A stretch of DNA of 43,931 bases from Hyphomicrobiales bacterium (GTDB taxonomy: Bacteria; Pseudomonadota; Alphaproteobacteria; Rhizobiales; Beijerinckiaceae), in assembly GCA_947447895.1 (NCBI GenBank), contig CANFLM010000013.1, positions 1 to 43,931 of the forward strand, read 5' to 3'. Of this stretch, positions 17,896 through 26,405 are shown piece by piece. Under the pieces are notes generated by a model. The model saw nothing but the letters and a program-made list of their open reading frames with translations. It was not told where the DNA came from and did no database searches. The first letter of the stretch is position 1; each line of letters starts with the position of its first letter. A program made the position numbers and the translations under genes.

Positions 17896-19178
17896 CAGCG
17901 GCTTTCGATGTGCATACGCACCAGAAAGGGTGCGATTTCGCTCATGGTGCGGTCTGCCGCGCCCGACAGGGAGACGATCACCTGGCTGGCTGTCCGGCTC
18001 ATCTCGCGCATTCTGGCGGGATTGCCGAGCAGATCGCCCACCGCACCGGTCAGGGTTTCGGCACTGATTTCCTGGGCCCCGTGATCGTGATCGAGGCGGG
18101 AATAAGTATCGACAAAATTGTGGACATGCGGCCCGTGCAGGATCGCGGTGCCGAGCTTGGCCGGTTCAATCGGGTTCTGCCCGCCATGATTGACCAGCGA
18201 ACCGCCCATGAATGCCAGGGGACAGACGCGATAGAACAAGCCCATTTCGCCGATGGTATCGACGACATAGAGGCCGACCTCCTCGGTCGGCAAAGCCCGC
18301 TGGCTGCGGCGTCCACAGGTGATGCCCATCGCCAGAGCGGCATCGAAAATCGGGGCTCCGCGTTGCGGGTGACGCGGCGCTATGAATGTCAGCAGATCGG
18401 GGATCTGCCCGCTCAGGGCCTGATGAGTCTCAAGGATGGCCTGTTCCTCGCCGGGATGGGTGGAGGCGGCTATCCAGACGGTGCGACCGGCAATCAGGCC
18501 TTCGAGGGCGGCCACTTTGGTGTGGTCGGCCGGCGGTGCAGGCACATCGAATTTGAGATTGCCGGTGACAGTCACACGCGGCGCACCCAATTCGCTGAGC
18601 CTGCGGGCATCCTCGTCCGATTGGGCCAGGCACAGGTCAAGCCGTCCCATCAGCGCGCGGGCGATGCGGCCGAACCGTTTCCAGCGGCGATAGCTGCGCT
18701 CGGACATGCGGGCATTGATCAAAACCACCGGAATATGGCGCTTGTCGGCGGCCATCAACATGTTTGGCCACAATTCGGATTCAGCAATCAGGCCCAGATC
18801 AGGCCGCCAATGGTTGAAAAACCGTTGCATATAGAGCGGGACATCCATCGGTAGATACTGGTGATAGGCGCCCGGGGGCAGACGGCGGTCGAGCAAACGG
18901 GCCGAGGTCACCGTGCCGGAGGTGATCAGAACATTGACGCCTTCGGCCAGAATACGGTCGACAATCGGCAGGATGGAGATGGTTTCGCCGACACTCGCCC
19001 CGTGCACCCAGACCAGCGGACCTTCCGGCCGGCTCATCGACGGGCGTCCGCGCCGTTCGGCCCAGCGCACGACGTCCTCCTTGCCCTTGCCCATGCGGTG
19101 GCGCAACAGGCCATAGACGAACAGGCGGCCGAGTGAGGTCACAAAGCTGTAAATTCTCAGAGCAAGATTGCCGATCAT
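17895..19178 (-). CDS. waaA: 3-deoxy-D-manno-octulosonic acid transferase
   Basis: GT30 glycosyltransferase adding Kdo to lipid IVA at the inner membrane, 427 residues (E. coli 425). An N-terminal membrane anchor precedes PLVWVHGASVGE, which contains the catalytic Glu, and DLGLIAESELWPNML follows. The C-lobe has the GGSLVNHGGQNPIEPAKLG nucleotide-sugar-binding segment. The start overlaps the acyltransferase stop by four bases (ATGA) and the end overlaps lpxK by one, so the three form a coupled lipopolysaccharide unit. Confidence 0.97.
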   Translation of the reverse strand: MIGNLALRIYSFVTSLGRLFVYGLLRHRMGKGKEDVVRWAERRGRPSMSRPEGPLVWVHGASVGETISILPIVDRILAEGVNVLITSGTVTSARLLDRRLPPGAYHQYLPMDVPLYMQRFFNHWRPDLGLIAESELWPNMLMAADKRHIPVVLINARMSERSYRRWKRFGRIARALMGRLDLCLAQSDEDARRLSELGAPRVTVTGNLKFDVPAPPADHTKVAALEGLIAGRTVWIAASTHPGEEQAILETHQALSGQIPDLLTFIAPRHPQRGAPIFDAALAMGITCGRRSQRALPTEEVGLYVVDTIGEMGLFYRVCPLAFMGGSLVNHGGQNPIEPAKLGTAILHGPHVHNFVDTYSRLDHDHGAQEISAETLTGAVGDLLGNPARMREMSRTASQVIVSLSGAADRTMSEIAPFLVRMHIESR

Positions 19179-19897
19179 GATCGCTGTCCTGTTCCGAGGT
19201 CACGGCCGGGATCAACCTCCCCGACCCGATGATATGACCGTTCATGCAGCAGATCGAGTTGCGTTTCCAGCTCTTTTCTGATGGCTTCGAGCTGGTCTGC
19301 GTCGAGATCGCGTCCGACCGTGATCGGTTCGCCCATGGCAACCACCAGATGGCTGAAAGGCAGTCCGATGGTGGCGCGATCCCAACTGGAAAAAATATGG
19401 TGGCGTTTGGAAATGACGGCAATCGGCACAATCGCCTTCTGGCTCAGCCGTGCCAGCGCGATGATGCCGTGCCCCGCCACCCGCGCCACTTTGGGTACAT
19501 CGGCTGTCATGCAGACACTGACGCCATCCGACAGGAAGCGGATCAGCGACCGCAAGCCGCCCGCTCCGCCTTTGCGCTCGCTCTGGTCGGGGCGACCACC
19601 CGAGCCTCTGGTGGGGATGACATCGAAATTGCGGCAGGCGGAGGCGTTGATCTCGCCATCACGGTGGCGCGAAATGAGGACAGCAAACGGCATGCCGGCC
19701 GGTTTGGCAAAGGGCACCATCAGATGCTGCCCGTGCCAGAGCGCGGCCACGATCGGACCGATTGTGTGCAGGCGCTCGGGCATGTCGGGCGGATCATAGG
19801 TCACGCGCGAGGTGAAGCGCACCAACCGTAAATAGCCGGCCAGGATCAGACCGAGGCCTTTCAGGACCACGATATTTTTACCCAGTGCCTTCAGCAT
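19175..19897 (-). CDS. Lysophospholipid acyltransferase family protein (DUF374)
   Basis: Predicted membrane-associated acyltransferase of 240 residues from this ATG. The frame is open further upstream to 20044, but that part overlaps the DUF4170 gene and lacks family similarity, so the shorter start is preferred. The N-terminal hydrophobic segment, ALWHGQHLMVPF (acceptor His), ISRHRDGE, IPTRGSGGR and TADVP are typical of the DUF374/LPLAT group near waaA. Its substrate is unproven; position before waaA and lpxK suggests lipid A or phospholipid acylation. It overlaps waaA by four bases. Confidence 0.9.
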   Translation of the reverse strand: MLKALGKNIVVLKGLGLILAGYLRLVRFTSRVTYDPPDMPERLHTIGPIVAALWHGQHLMVPFAKPAGMPFAVLISRHRDGEINASACRNFDVIPTRGSGGRPDQSERKGGAGGLRSLIRFLSDGVSVCMTADVPKVARVAGHGIIALARLSQKAIVPIAVISKRHHIFSSWDRATIGLPFSHLVVAMGEPITVGRDLDADQLEAIRKELETQLDLLHERSYHRVGEVDPGRDLGTGQRS

Positions 19898-19950
19898 GAT
19901 GCGAATTTCAGCAAAAAAGCCGATCCTATGAGAGTAATGACAGGGCCGGA

Positions 19951-20184
19951 TTACGAACCGGTCGGATCCAGCAGGCGGTGCAGATGCACCACGAAATAAC
20001 GCATATGGGCATTGTCCACCGTTGATTGCGCTTTGGCTTTCCAAGCCGCATGGGCCGAGGCATAATTCGGGAAAATGCCAACAATGTCCAGCGCCGATAG
20101 ATCACGGAACTCGTTGCTGTCAAGGCTGACAAGTTCTCCGCCGAACACGAGATGGGGCAACTGCTTCTGGGCGCTGTCGGTCAT
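19951..20184 (-). CDS. DUF4170 family protein
   Basis: Small soluble protein of 77 residues, recognised as DUF4170 from GIFPNYASAHAAWKAKAQ and VDNAHMRYFVVHLHRLL. GGAG lies seven to eight bases before the ATG at 20184; a GTG one codon earlier is less likely. No function is known. It sits between cysQ (21 bp upstream) and the lipid A acyltransferase gene (53 bp downstream), as I recall from other Rhizobiales. No catalytic residues can be named. Confidence 0.9.
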   Translation of the reverse strand: MTDSAQKQLPHLVFGGELVSLDSNEFRDLSALDIVGIFPNYASAHAAWKAKAQSTVDNAHMRYFVVHLHRLLDPTGS

Positions 20185-20205
20185 CACAAAACTCCGTTTG
20201 CAAGG

Positions 20206-21057
20206 TTAGTGTGAGGAGGGTGAGGCTGTGCCGTCTTCCACCGCGATTCTGTCCAGATTGATGCGTTGGAGCATGTCTGTCAGCGGGGTGACGAGGTGGA
20301 GCGGGCCACCGGCAATCGCGGAATGGCGGGTGGTCGGGCGGTTATAGGTAGGAACGGTCCGTTCGCGCGTGTGGAGCACAAGACCGGCCTCGTTCAGGAT
20401 CGTATGGGCGGCGGCCAGATCCCAATCATGGGCATGGGTTTCGGCCACTCCTGCGTCCGCCCAACCCTGGGCAATCCGGGCCAACCGCAGGGCCAGCGAA
20501 TGGACACGCTCGGTGCGCAAAAAGCCTTGATGATGGGTGCTCAAGGCATCCACCAAGGGCTTGGGTCCGACAATACGGGCACCATCCAGCGTCTTGCTGG
20601 TGCCGCCGGACAGGCGCGTGCCATTCAAAAACGCGCCCTGGCCGACAATGGCGGTAAACATTTCCTGCGTGGTGGGGGCAAAGACACAGCCAAGCACCGG
20701 CTGTCCCTGCTCGACCAGAGCAATGGCAATGGTCCAGTCCTCATCACCGCGCGCGAAGGATTTTGTGCCGTCGATCGGATCGACGATCCAGATGCGCTGG
20801 TGGTTCATCCGTTCGGGCGAATCGGCGGTTTCTTCCGACAGCCAGCCGAAATCGGGCCTGACTTCCCCCAAATGCTGCTTCAGGAAGCGGTCTACCGCCA
20901 GATCGGCCTCGGTCACAGGAGAGCCGCCGTCTTTATAGCTGATGCCCGCGCTTGTTTTGGAACCGGGATTGAAATGCGCCAGAGCCAGTTCGCCCGCGCG
21001 TCTGGCAGCATCCTGACCCAAAGCCAAAAGCTCGGATAGATCAACAGAGTGAACCAT
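20206..21057 (-). CDS. cysQ: 3'(2'),5'-bisphosphate nucleotidase / inositol-phosphatase family
   Basis: Mg-dependent phosphatase of the inositol monophosphatase superfamily, 283 residues. Metal-binding residues are visible: E75-E76 in LSEET, D93-P-I-D96-G-T98, and HDWDLAAAH near residue 213. In this family CysQ converts adenosine 3',5'-bisphosphate to AMP. The bisphosphate role is favoured by the sequence type, but inositol-phosphate activity cannot be excluded. It precedes DUF4170 and the Kdo/lipid A genes on the same strand, and follows ubiA after 96 bp. Confidence 0.9.
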   Translation of the reverse strand: MVHSVDLSELLALGQDAARRAGELALAHFNPGSKTSAGISYKDGGSPVTEADLAVDRFLKQHLGEVRPDFGWLSEETADSPERMNHQRIWIVDPIDGTKSFARGDEDWTIAIALVEQGQPVLGCVFAPTTQEMFTAIVGQGAFLNGTRLSGGTSKTLDGARIVGPKPLVDALSTHHQGFLRTERVHSLALRLARIAQGWADAGVAETHAHDWDLAAAHTILNEAGLVLHTRERTVPTYNRPTTRHSAIAGGPLHLVTPLTDMLQRINLDRIAVEDGTASPSSH

Positions 21058-21153
21058 GGGACCAGCCCTATCATGCCCGCAAAAAATTATTCCTCACTGT
21101 CTAACGATTTTGCTGCACTGCGGCAAGAGCGCGAAACGGGCCGGTGTTGTGTA

Positions 21154-22107
21154 TTACAACCGCAAGAGGGCATCGCCCGACAGGCTCAGAAACAGGATAA
21201 GTCCAGCATCACGGTTGGAGCGGAACAATTTAAGGGCCATTCTCGGGTTTTTTAGGTCGATTTTCAGGACCTGCCAGCCCAGATGCAGGGCAAAGGCCGC
21301 CAAACCGGCCTGCGCGACCAATCCTGTTCCGGTGATTGCATAGGCCCAAATCAGCACGGCAAGGGCGAGAAAGAAAAACAAGCCGACCATGATTTGCGTC
21401 CATTGTCCGAACAGGCGCGGGGTTGAGCGGATACCTGCGACGCTGTCATCGTCGAAATCCTGGATGGCATAGATGGTATCATAACCGATGGTCCAGAAAA
21501 TCGCCGCCAGATAGACAAGGCAAGGGGCAAGGGAAAGTGAGCCGGTCGCTGCACTCCAGCCGATAAGCCCGCCCCATGCGAAAGCCAGCCCCAGCACGGC
21601 TTGCGGCCATGAGGTGATGCGCTTCATGAAGGGATAGACCAGGATCGGTCCGAGCGAGCAAAAGCCAAGGATGATGCTGAACCGGTTGAAGGACAACAAC
21701 ACCAGCAGGCCGATGCCGACCAGTCCGGCCAGCAGGACCAGAGCGGCCTTGACGCTGACTGCACCGCTGGCCAGCGGGCGGTTGCGGGTGCGGGTCACCT
21801 GCCGGTCGAGATCGCGGTCGATGATGTCGTTATAGACACAGCCCGCTCCGCGCATGGCAATGGCCCCCACCAGAAACAGCGCCAGATGCAGGGGGTCGGG
21901 ATAGGGTTGGCCAGTGGCCACCGCCGCAAGGGCTGACGACCACCAGCAGGGCAACAGCAACAGCCACCATCCGATCGGACGGTCGATCCGCACCAGCCGC
22001 AGCATCGGCCGCCAGCTTGGGGGGGCCCAATGGTCAACCCAATTCAACGGGGCGGCATCTGGCAGGGCGTCTTGGGGCTCTGCAGCACCCGGTTCGTTGA
22101 CTGTCAT
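21154..22107 (-). CDS. ubiA: 4-hydroxybenzoate polyprenyltransferase
   Basis: Integral membrane prenyltransferase attaching the polyprenyl chain to 4-hydroxybenzoate in ubiquinone synthesis, 317 residues. The first Asp-rich motif NDIIDRDLDRQVTRTRNRPL and the second DDDSVAGIRSTPRLFG are both intact, and eight or nine hydrophobic helices are visible. It is distinct from the related heme O synthase ctaB at 42 kb. A four-Cys secreted-protein gene ends 38 bp upstream on the same strand, so co-transcription is likely. Confidence 0.96.
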   Translation of the reverse strand: MTVNEPGAAEPQDALPDAAPLNWVDHWAPPSWRPMLRLVRIDRPIGWWLLLLPCWWSSALAAVATGQPYPDPLHLALFLVGAIAMRGAGCVYNDIIDRDLDRQVTRTRNRPLASGAVSVKAALVLLAGLVGIGLLVLLSFNRFSIILGFCSLGPILVYPFMKRITSWPQAVLGLAFAWGGLIGWSAATGSLSLAPCLVYLAAIFWTIGYDTIYAIQDFDDDSVAGIRSTPRLFGQWTQIMVGLFFFLALAVLIWAYAITGTGLVAQAGLAAFALHLGWQVLKIDLKNPRMALKLFRSNRDAGLILFLSLSGDALLRL

Positions 22108-22145
22108 AGGGGATCAATCCGCGGTGGCGGGGAGGCCGGAAAGCC

Positions 22146-22616
22146 TCAAAGCGCACCTTTAGGCATTTTGACTGCCCCGCCAATCACCGAATCTCCGCCC
22201 CCGAACGGACTTGCAGCGGGAGCCGATTTGGCTTTGCGTTGCTGGTCGGCAGCGACACAGGAATTTTTGCGGCCTTCGGTAATCTGCGGCAATTGGGATT
22301 GGAGACCGGGCAAAATCTCTTGCGGCACATGGCACCAGGCGCCGTTGTCCTCGATGGATTTCATCAATTCGTTGGTTTGCGACACCAGACGGGTGAATGA
22401 GGTGCAGGCCAGATCGGCTGTGGGCGGCTTTTTGTTGAAGCTCTGGATCTGATCGATGGTGGCCTGACGCTTCTGGAATTTCTCTCCCAATGCGATGCAT
22501 TCATTTGATTGTGCATGGGCGAGACCCGACATGCCGAGCAGGACCAACAGGCCAACTGCTCCGCGTCGGGCGGAGCGCAGGATCGAATTCCCTTGGATCA
22601 AAAGACGTGCGTTCAT
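22146..22616 (-). CDS. Secreted four-cysteine protein of unknown function
   Basis: Predicted periplasmic protein of 156 residues. A signal peptide (basic n-region, hydrophobic core about 18-31) ends with AHAQ near residue 36. The mature chain has exactly four cysteines (C40, C71, C95, C120), enough for two disulfides, and a C-terminal low-complexity tail rich in Ala, Gly, Ser and Lys. I recall similar small secreted proteins beside ubiA in Rhizobiales but know no function. It lies between divergent rsmE and downstream ubiA; the 239-bp gap upstream presumably holds both promoters. Confidence 0.8.
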   Translation of the reverse strand: MNARLLIQGNSILRSARRGAVGLLVLLGMSGLAHAQSNECIALGEKFQKRQATIDQIQSFNKKPPTADLACTSFTRLVSQTNELMKSIEDNGAWCHVPQEILPGLQSQLPQITEGRKNSCVAADQQRKAKSAPAASPFGGGDSVIGGAVKMPKGAL

Positions 22617-22855
22617 CAGTCCGGTCGCTCCGCGTCGTCACATTCGTTTTTTTAATAGCCAAGCTATAGGCCAGTGGCAAGTTTTTGCGGCTTTTCTTTT
22701 GCCTCGAGCTTCGGTCTGGCTTGGTATCGGGCAATCATGGCCGATCCATGACAGGGGATTTGGCCGGTCGGTGACAGGTCAAGCGTCCGCGCTCTCCCCT
22801 TTTTGGTGTGATCGGTTTATGAAGGGCCAACTCGACCGGTATTTCAGGATGAATC

Positions 22856-23596
22856 ATGCGGCCCGATCATCGCGCTCACAGGCTCTATGTCGAAGCATCG
22901 CTGCGTGCAGACGCGGATGTGGTGCTGTCGCCCGAACAATCGCATTATCTTGATCGGGTGATGCGCGCCAAAATCGGCGATGCGGTGATTGCCTTCAACA
23001 ATCTCGATGGCGAATGGCGCGGCCATATTGCCGAAACAGGCCGCAAGGCCGTGACAGTGCATCTTGATCAGGCCTTGCGTCCACCCGCCCCGCAGGGTCG
23101 GATCAGCTATTATTTCGCCCCTCTCAAACAGGCGCGGCTGGATTACATGGTGCAAAAAGCCGTCGAGATGGGTGTTGCCCGGCTGGGTGCGGTGATGACC
23201 CAGCACACGATGGTCTCGCGGCTCAATCTGGAACGGATGCAGGCCAATGCCGTTGAGGCCGCCGAACAATGCACCATGATAGCGGTGCCCGAGGTGCTGG
23301 CCGAGCAGAAGCTCGAGGCCATGTTGGCCCGTCGCACAGCCGATGAGGTGCTGGTCTTCTGCGACGAGACCGCCCCCGTGACCTCACCCTTGCAGGCCCT
23401 TGCCGCGATTGGTCCCGACAGGCCGATCTCGGTGCTGGTCGGTCCTGAAGGCGGGTTTTCCGATGCCGAGCGCGCCCTGTTGCTGGCCCAATCCAATGTC
23501 ATTGTCCTGTCATTGGGGCCGCGTATTCTTAGGGCCGATACTGCAGCAGTGGCCGCACTGGCGTTTGTGCAGGCTGTTTGCGGAGATATTACATAA
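22856..23596 (+). CDS. rsmE: 16S rRNA (uracil(1498)-N3)-methyltransferase
   Basis: SPOUT-class methyltransferase modifying U1498 of 16S rRNA, 246 residues. An N-terminal PUA-like domain (HRLYVEASL) precedes the knotted SAM-binding domain, with VLVGPEGGFSDAERALL and LSLGPRILRADTAAVAAL. AGGA lies six bases before the ATG. An earlier ATG seven bases upstream is out of frame. rsmE next to gshA is a familiar Rhizobiales arrangement. Its stop falls within an A/T-rich inverted repeat described separately. Confidence 0.96.
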   Translation: MRPDHRAHRLYVEASLRADADVVLSPEQSHYLDRVMRAKIGDAVIAFNNLDGEWRGHIAETGRKAVTVHLDQALRPPAPQGRISYYFAPLKQARLDYMVQKAVEMGVARLGAVMTQHTMVSRLNLERMQANAVEAAEQCTMIAVPEVLAEQKLEAMLARRTADEVLVFCDETAPVTSPLQALAAIGPDRPISVLVGPEGGFSDAERALLLAQSNVIVLSLGPRILRADTAAVAALAFVQAVCGDIT

Positions 23597-23674
23597 ATAA
23601 AATGTAATATTTTTAATTTCCCAAAAATGTTTACATTTTCTCTGCTTCGCTTTGTATGTGCTGTCATGTTACAT
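23586..23674. promoter_or_regulatory. A/T-rich region with repeated ATGTAA/TTACAT elements before gshA
   Basis: Between the rsmE end and gshA the sequence turns strongly A/T-rich, unlike the rest of the window. It holds ATATTACAT at 23586-23594 facing ATGTAATAT at 23602-23610 (7-base loop, then TTTT); the palindrome AAAATGT-TT-ACATTTT at 23624-23639; and ATGTTACAT at 23666-23674. The first pair could be a weak terminator for rsmE. The others look like repeated regulator-binding half-sites over the likely gshA promoter. No regulator can be named. Confidence 0.45.
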
Positions 23675-23702
23675 TCGCCACCTGCTGCAACTGGAAGAAA
23701 TT

Positions 23703-25055
23703 ATGGCCCGCGACCAATTTGATCCCACCCCGATTGAGAGCCGCGACGAGCTGGTCGCCTGGTTTGAAAAGGGGCCTAAGCCGGCCTCCCAGTTCCGGAT
23801 CGGCACCGAGCACGAAAAGGTTCCCTTCCTGACCGGAACAACCGAGCCCGTGCCCTATCAAGGGCCGCATGGCATCGGCGCTTTGCTGGATGCACTGGCG
23901 CAGGAGAGCGGCTGGGAACCGATCATGGACGGAGCGTCGATCATCGGTCTGGCTGATCCGGTCGGTGGCGGGGCGATTTCGATCGAGCCGGGCGGGCAAT
24001 TCGAGCTGTCGGGCGCACCTCTGGCCGATTTGCATGCGGGGGCGGCTGAATTGCAGGGCCATATGGATGCGGTGCACCGGATCGGCGAGCGTTTAGGCAT
24101 TTCCTTCCTGTCGCTGGGCTGTAGCCCGATCTGGTCGCGCGCTCGGACTCCGGTCATGCCGAAAGGCCGATACCAGATCATGGCCAATTACATGCCCAAA
24201 GTCGGCACGATGGGCCTTGATATGATGTTCCGCACCACCACGGTGCAGGTCAATCTCGATTTCTCGTCCGAAGCGGACATGGTCAAGAAAATGCGGGTGA
24301 GCCTGGCCTTGCAGGCGATTGCCACCGCCCTGTTTGCCAATTCGCCGGTGATGGATGGCAAGGCCACGGGCTTTTTATCGACACGCGGTGAAATCTGGCG
24401 CCATACCGATGCCGACCGTTCGGGCCTGATCCCCTTTGCCTTCGAGAGCGGCATGGGTTTTGACCGCTACACCGAATGGGCACTGGATGTGCCGATGTAT
24501 TTCGTCAAGCGCGGCGAGACCTATCATGATGTCGCAGGCGCCTCTTTCCGTGACCTGATGAACGGGACCCTGCCTGCAATGCCGGGTGTGCGCGCAACCC
24601 TGTCGGACTGGGTCAACCACCTGTCCACGTTGTTTCCCGATGTGCGGCTCAAACGCTATATCGAAATGCGCGGGGCCGATGCCGGGCCGGTCGGGATGCT
24701 GAATGCCCTGCCTGCGTTCTGGGTGGGCCTGTTATATGACGATGCCGCTCTCGAGGCGGGATGGGCACTGGTCAAGGACTGGACGGCACAGGACCGGCAG
24801 GACCTGCGTGACCACGTGCCGGTATCGGCCCTCAACACGGTGTCACGTGGCCGCACGGTGCGCGATATTGCCCGCGATGCGCTGGCCATCGCGCGTCAGG
24901 GCCTGAAGGCCCGCGGGCTTGGCGAGGAGATCTTCCTTGATCCGCTCGATGCGATCATTGCCGATGGCCGCACGCTGGCCGAGCATCTGCTGGCCCGCTA
25001 CGGCCGGGACTGGCGCACGGATGCCGACCGGATTTTCAAAGAGAATCTCCTTTGA
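23703..25055 (+). CDS. gshA: Glutamate--cysteine ligase (plant/alphaproteobacterial type)
   Basis: First enzyme of glutathione synthesis, joining glutamate and cysteine with ATP; 450 residues from this ATG. The frame is open to 23652, but GGAAG directly before 23703 and the family start MARDQFDPTPIESRDELV favour the shorter form. Motifs include FRIGTEHEKVPF, SIEPGGQFELSGAP, TTTVQVNLDF and GFLSTRGEIWRHTD. This is the GCS2 type shared with plants, not the E. coli type. Glutathione made here would support the one-Cys peroxiredoxin encoded at 31 kb. Confidence 0.96.
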   Translation: MARDQFDPTPIESRDELVAWFEKGPKPASQFRIGTEHEKVPFLTGTTEPVPYQGPHGIGALLDALAQESGWEPIMDGASIIGLADPVGGGAISIEPGGQFELSGAPLADLHAGAAELQGHMDAVHRIGERLGISFLSLGCSPIWSRARTPVMPKGRYQIMANYMPKVGTMGLDMMFRTTTVQVNLDFSSEADMVKKMRVSLALQAIATALFANSPVMDGKATGFLSTRGEIWRHTDADRSGLIPFAFESGMGFDRYTEWALDVPMYFVKRGETYHDVAGASFRDLMNGTLPAMPGVRATLSDWVNHLSTLFPDVRLKRYIEMRGADAGPVGMLNALPAFWVGLLYDDAALEAGWALVKDWTAQDRQDLRDHVPVSALNTVSRGRTVRDIARDALAIARQGLKARGLGEEIFLDPLDAIIADGRTLAEHLLARYGRDWRTDADRIFKENLL

Positions 25056-25204
25056 TCCGGCCTTCTCTGCCAGATGCCTAGCAGACATGAGCGGATAGGC
25101 ATGGCCAGCGCCGCCCTTGTTGGCTAGAAATGGGGCCTGCTGCCTCGCATTGCGGGGCAGTGCGATGCTCGACAACCGATCCTGCCCCTTGCTCCGGTGA
25201 AACA

Positions 25205-26101
25205 ATGCCCACGCGCCTTGTCCCCAAAATGCAGCGCTATGACTATATCCTCTATGCGGCAGCGGTGTTCGCATGGGGCACGTCATGGTTTGCCATGCAT
25301 TTGCAGGTCGGTGTGGTGGCACCCGAAGTGTCGCTGTTCTATCGCTTTGCCGCGGGCACCTGTCTGATGATGCTCTGGGCGGTGGTGACAGGCCAGACCT
25401 TGCGGTTCTCGTTCAAGCAGCATGTGCGACTGGCTTGTCTGGGCGCGTGTATTTTTTCCAACAATCTGTTGATGTTCTACAATGCCGCGCTGACCATCAA
25501 TTCCGGCCTTCTGGCGGTGGTGTTCTCGATGGTGGCGGTGATCAATCCGCTGGTCGGTTCGATCGTGCTCAAACAACCGATCCAGCGGCGGATTTTGGGA
25601 GCGGCAGCGGTCGGGATTGTCGGGGTGGCTTTGATGTTCGGGCCGGAAACCCTGTTGTCCCAGCATGAGGGCACATGGCGCGGTCTGGGGTTTGCCGGCA
25701 TGGGTGTGTGTTTCTTCGTGACCGGCAACATGCTGTCGGGCCGCATCCAGGGCAAGGGCACATCGGTGGTGTCGGCCAATAGCTGGGGCATGTTCTACGG
25801 GGCCACACTGCTGGGCTGTGTGGCGTTGTTCAAGGGCGCGGAATTGACCATCGAGACGACGCCGACCTATCTCGGCTCGCTGCTCTGGCTGTCGACCGTT
25901 TCGACCATTCTGGCCTTTTTTGCCTATCTCACTCTCCTGGGGCTGGTCGGTGCGGCACTGGCCGGTTATACAACCGTGATGTTTCCGGTGCTGGCGCTGG
26001 GGATTTCGACCCTGTTCGAGAACTACCAGTGGAGCCCGATGTCCTGCGTCGGGCTTGTAATGGTGCTGGCGGGCAATGTGCTGGCGCTGCGGCGCGCCTG
26101 A
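25205..26101 (+). CDS. EamA/DMT-superfamily transporter
   Basis: Inner-membrane protein of 298 residues with about ten hydrophobic helices in two EamA halves: FAWGTSWFAMHLQVG opens the first, and the repeat begins near GLGFAGMGVCFFVTGNML. The ATG at 25205 has GGTGAAA upstream; Met9 (25229) is an alternative, and the open frame to 25130 is not supported. Members export amino acids or other metabolites, and the substrate cannot be told. It follows gshA by 149 bp without a clear terminator. Confidence 0.88.
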   Translation: MPTRLVPKMQRYDYILYAAAVFAWGTSWFAMHLQVGVVAPEVSLFYRFAAGTCLMMLWAVVTGQTLRFSFKQHVRLACLGACIFSNNLLMFYNAALTINSGLLAVVFSMVAVINPLVGSIVLKQPIQRRILGAAAVGIVGVALMFGPETLLSQHEGTWRGLGFAGMGVCFFVTGNMLSGRIQGKGTSVVSANSWGMFYGATLLGCVALFKGAELTIETTPTYLGSLLWLSTVSTILAFFAYLTLLGLVGAALAGYTTVMFPVLALGISTLFENYQWSPMSCVGLVMVLAGNVLALRRA

Positions 26102-26234
26102 ATTTGGTTACCTCCGATTCACCATTGCGCCGGAAATCACGGTCGCAACCGCCAAAGATTGATGCGCGTTAACTTTTTCATCAGGGGCGGCGGGGCAGTG
26201 TGCCCGTATCGACAGGATGTTGGAAAGTAGACCG

Positions 26235-26405
26235 ATGCGGTTGCGGACTTTGAAATCACTCATCAGCGGGCAGGACCAGCGCGCCGCCCAATATGCCTTT
26301 CTGGCCTGGATTTTCGGCATGGGCATTCTCTGGTCGATCATCGGGATTGCCGACAGCCTCGCCCAATACTGGAACGCTCCGTTGCCGCCGGGATTGATCG
26401 ACTAA
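26235..26405 (+). CDS. Small membrane protein (56 residues)
   Basis: Short frame with one transmembrane helix at about 22-42 (AFLAWIFGMGILWSIIGIA), flanked by a basic N-terminus and a Pro-rich end. GGAAAG lies seven bases before the ATG; an in-frame ATG at 26217 has a poorly placed AGG. I do not recognise the family. Its stop overlaps the stop of the convergent gene. The helix and ribosome-binding site make it more likely real than not. Confidence 0.5.
   Translation: MRLRTLKSLISGQDQRAAQYAFLAWIFGMGILWSIIGIADSLAQYWNAPLPPGLID

Noticed and set aside
19898-20044. Longer N-terminus for the acyltransferase
   Set aside because: The extension overlaps DUF4170 and lacks family similarity.
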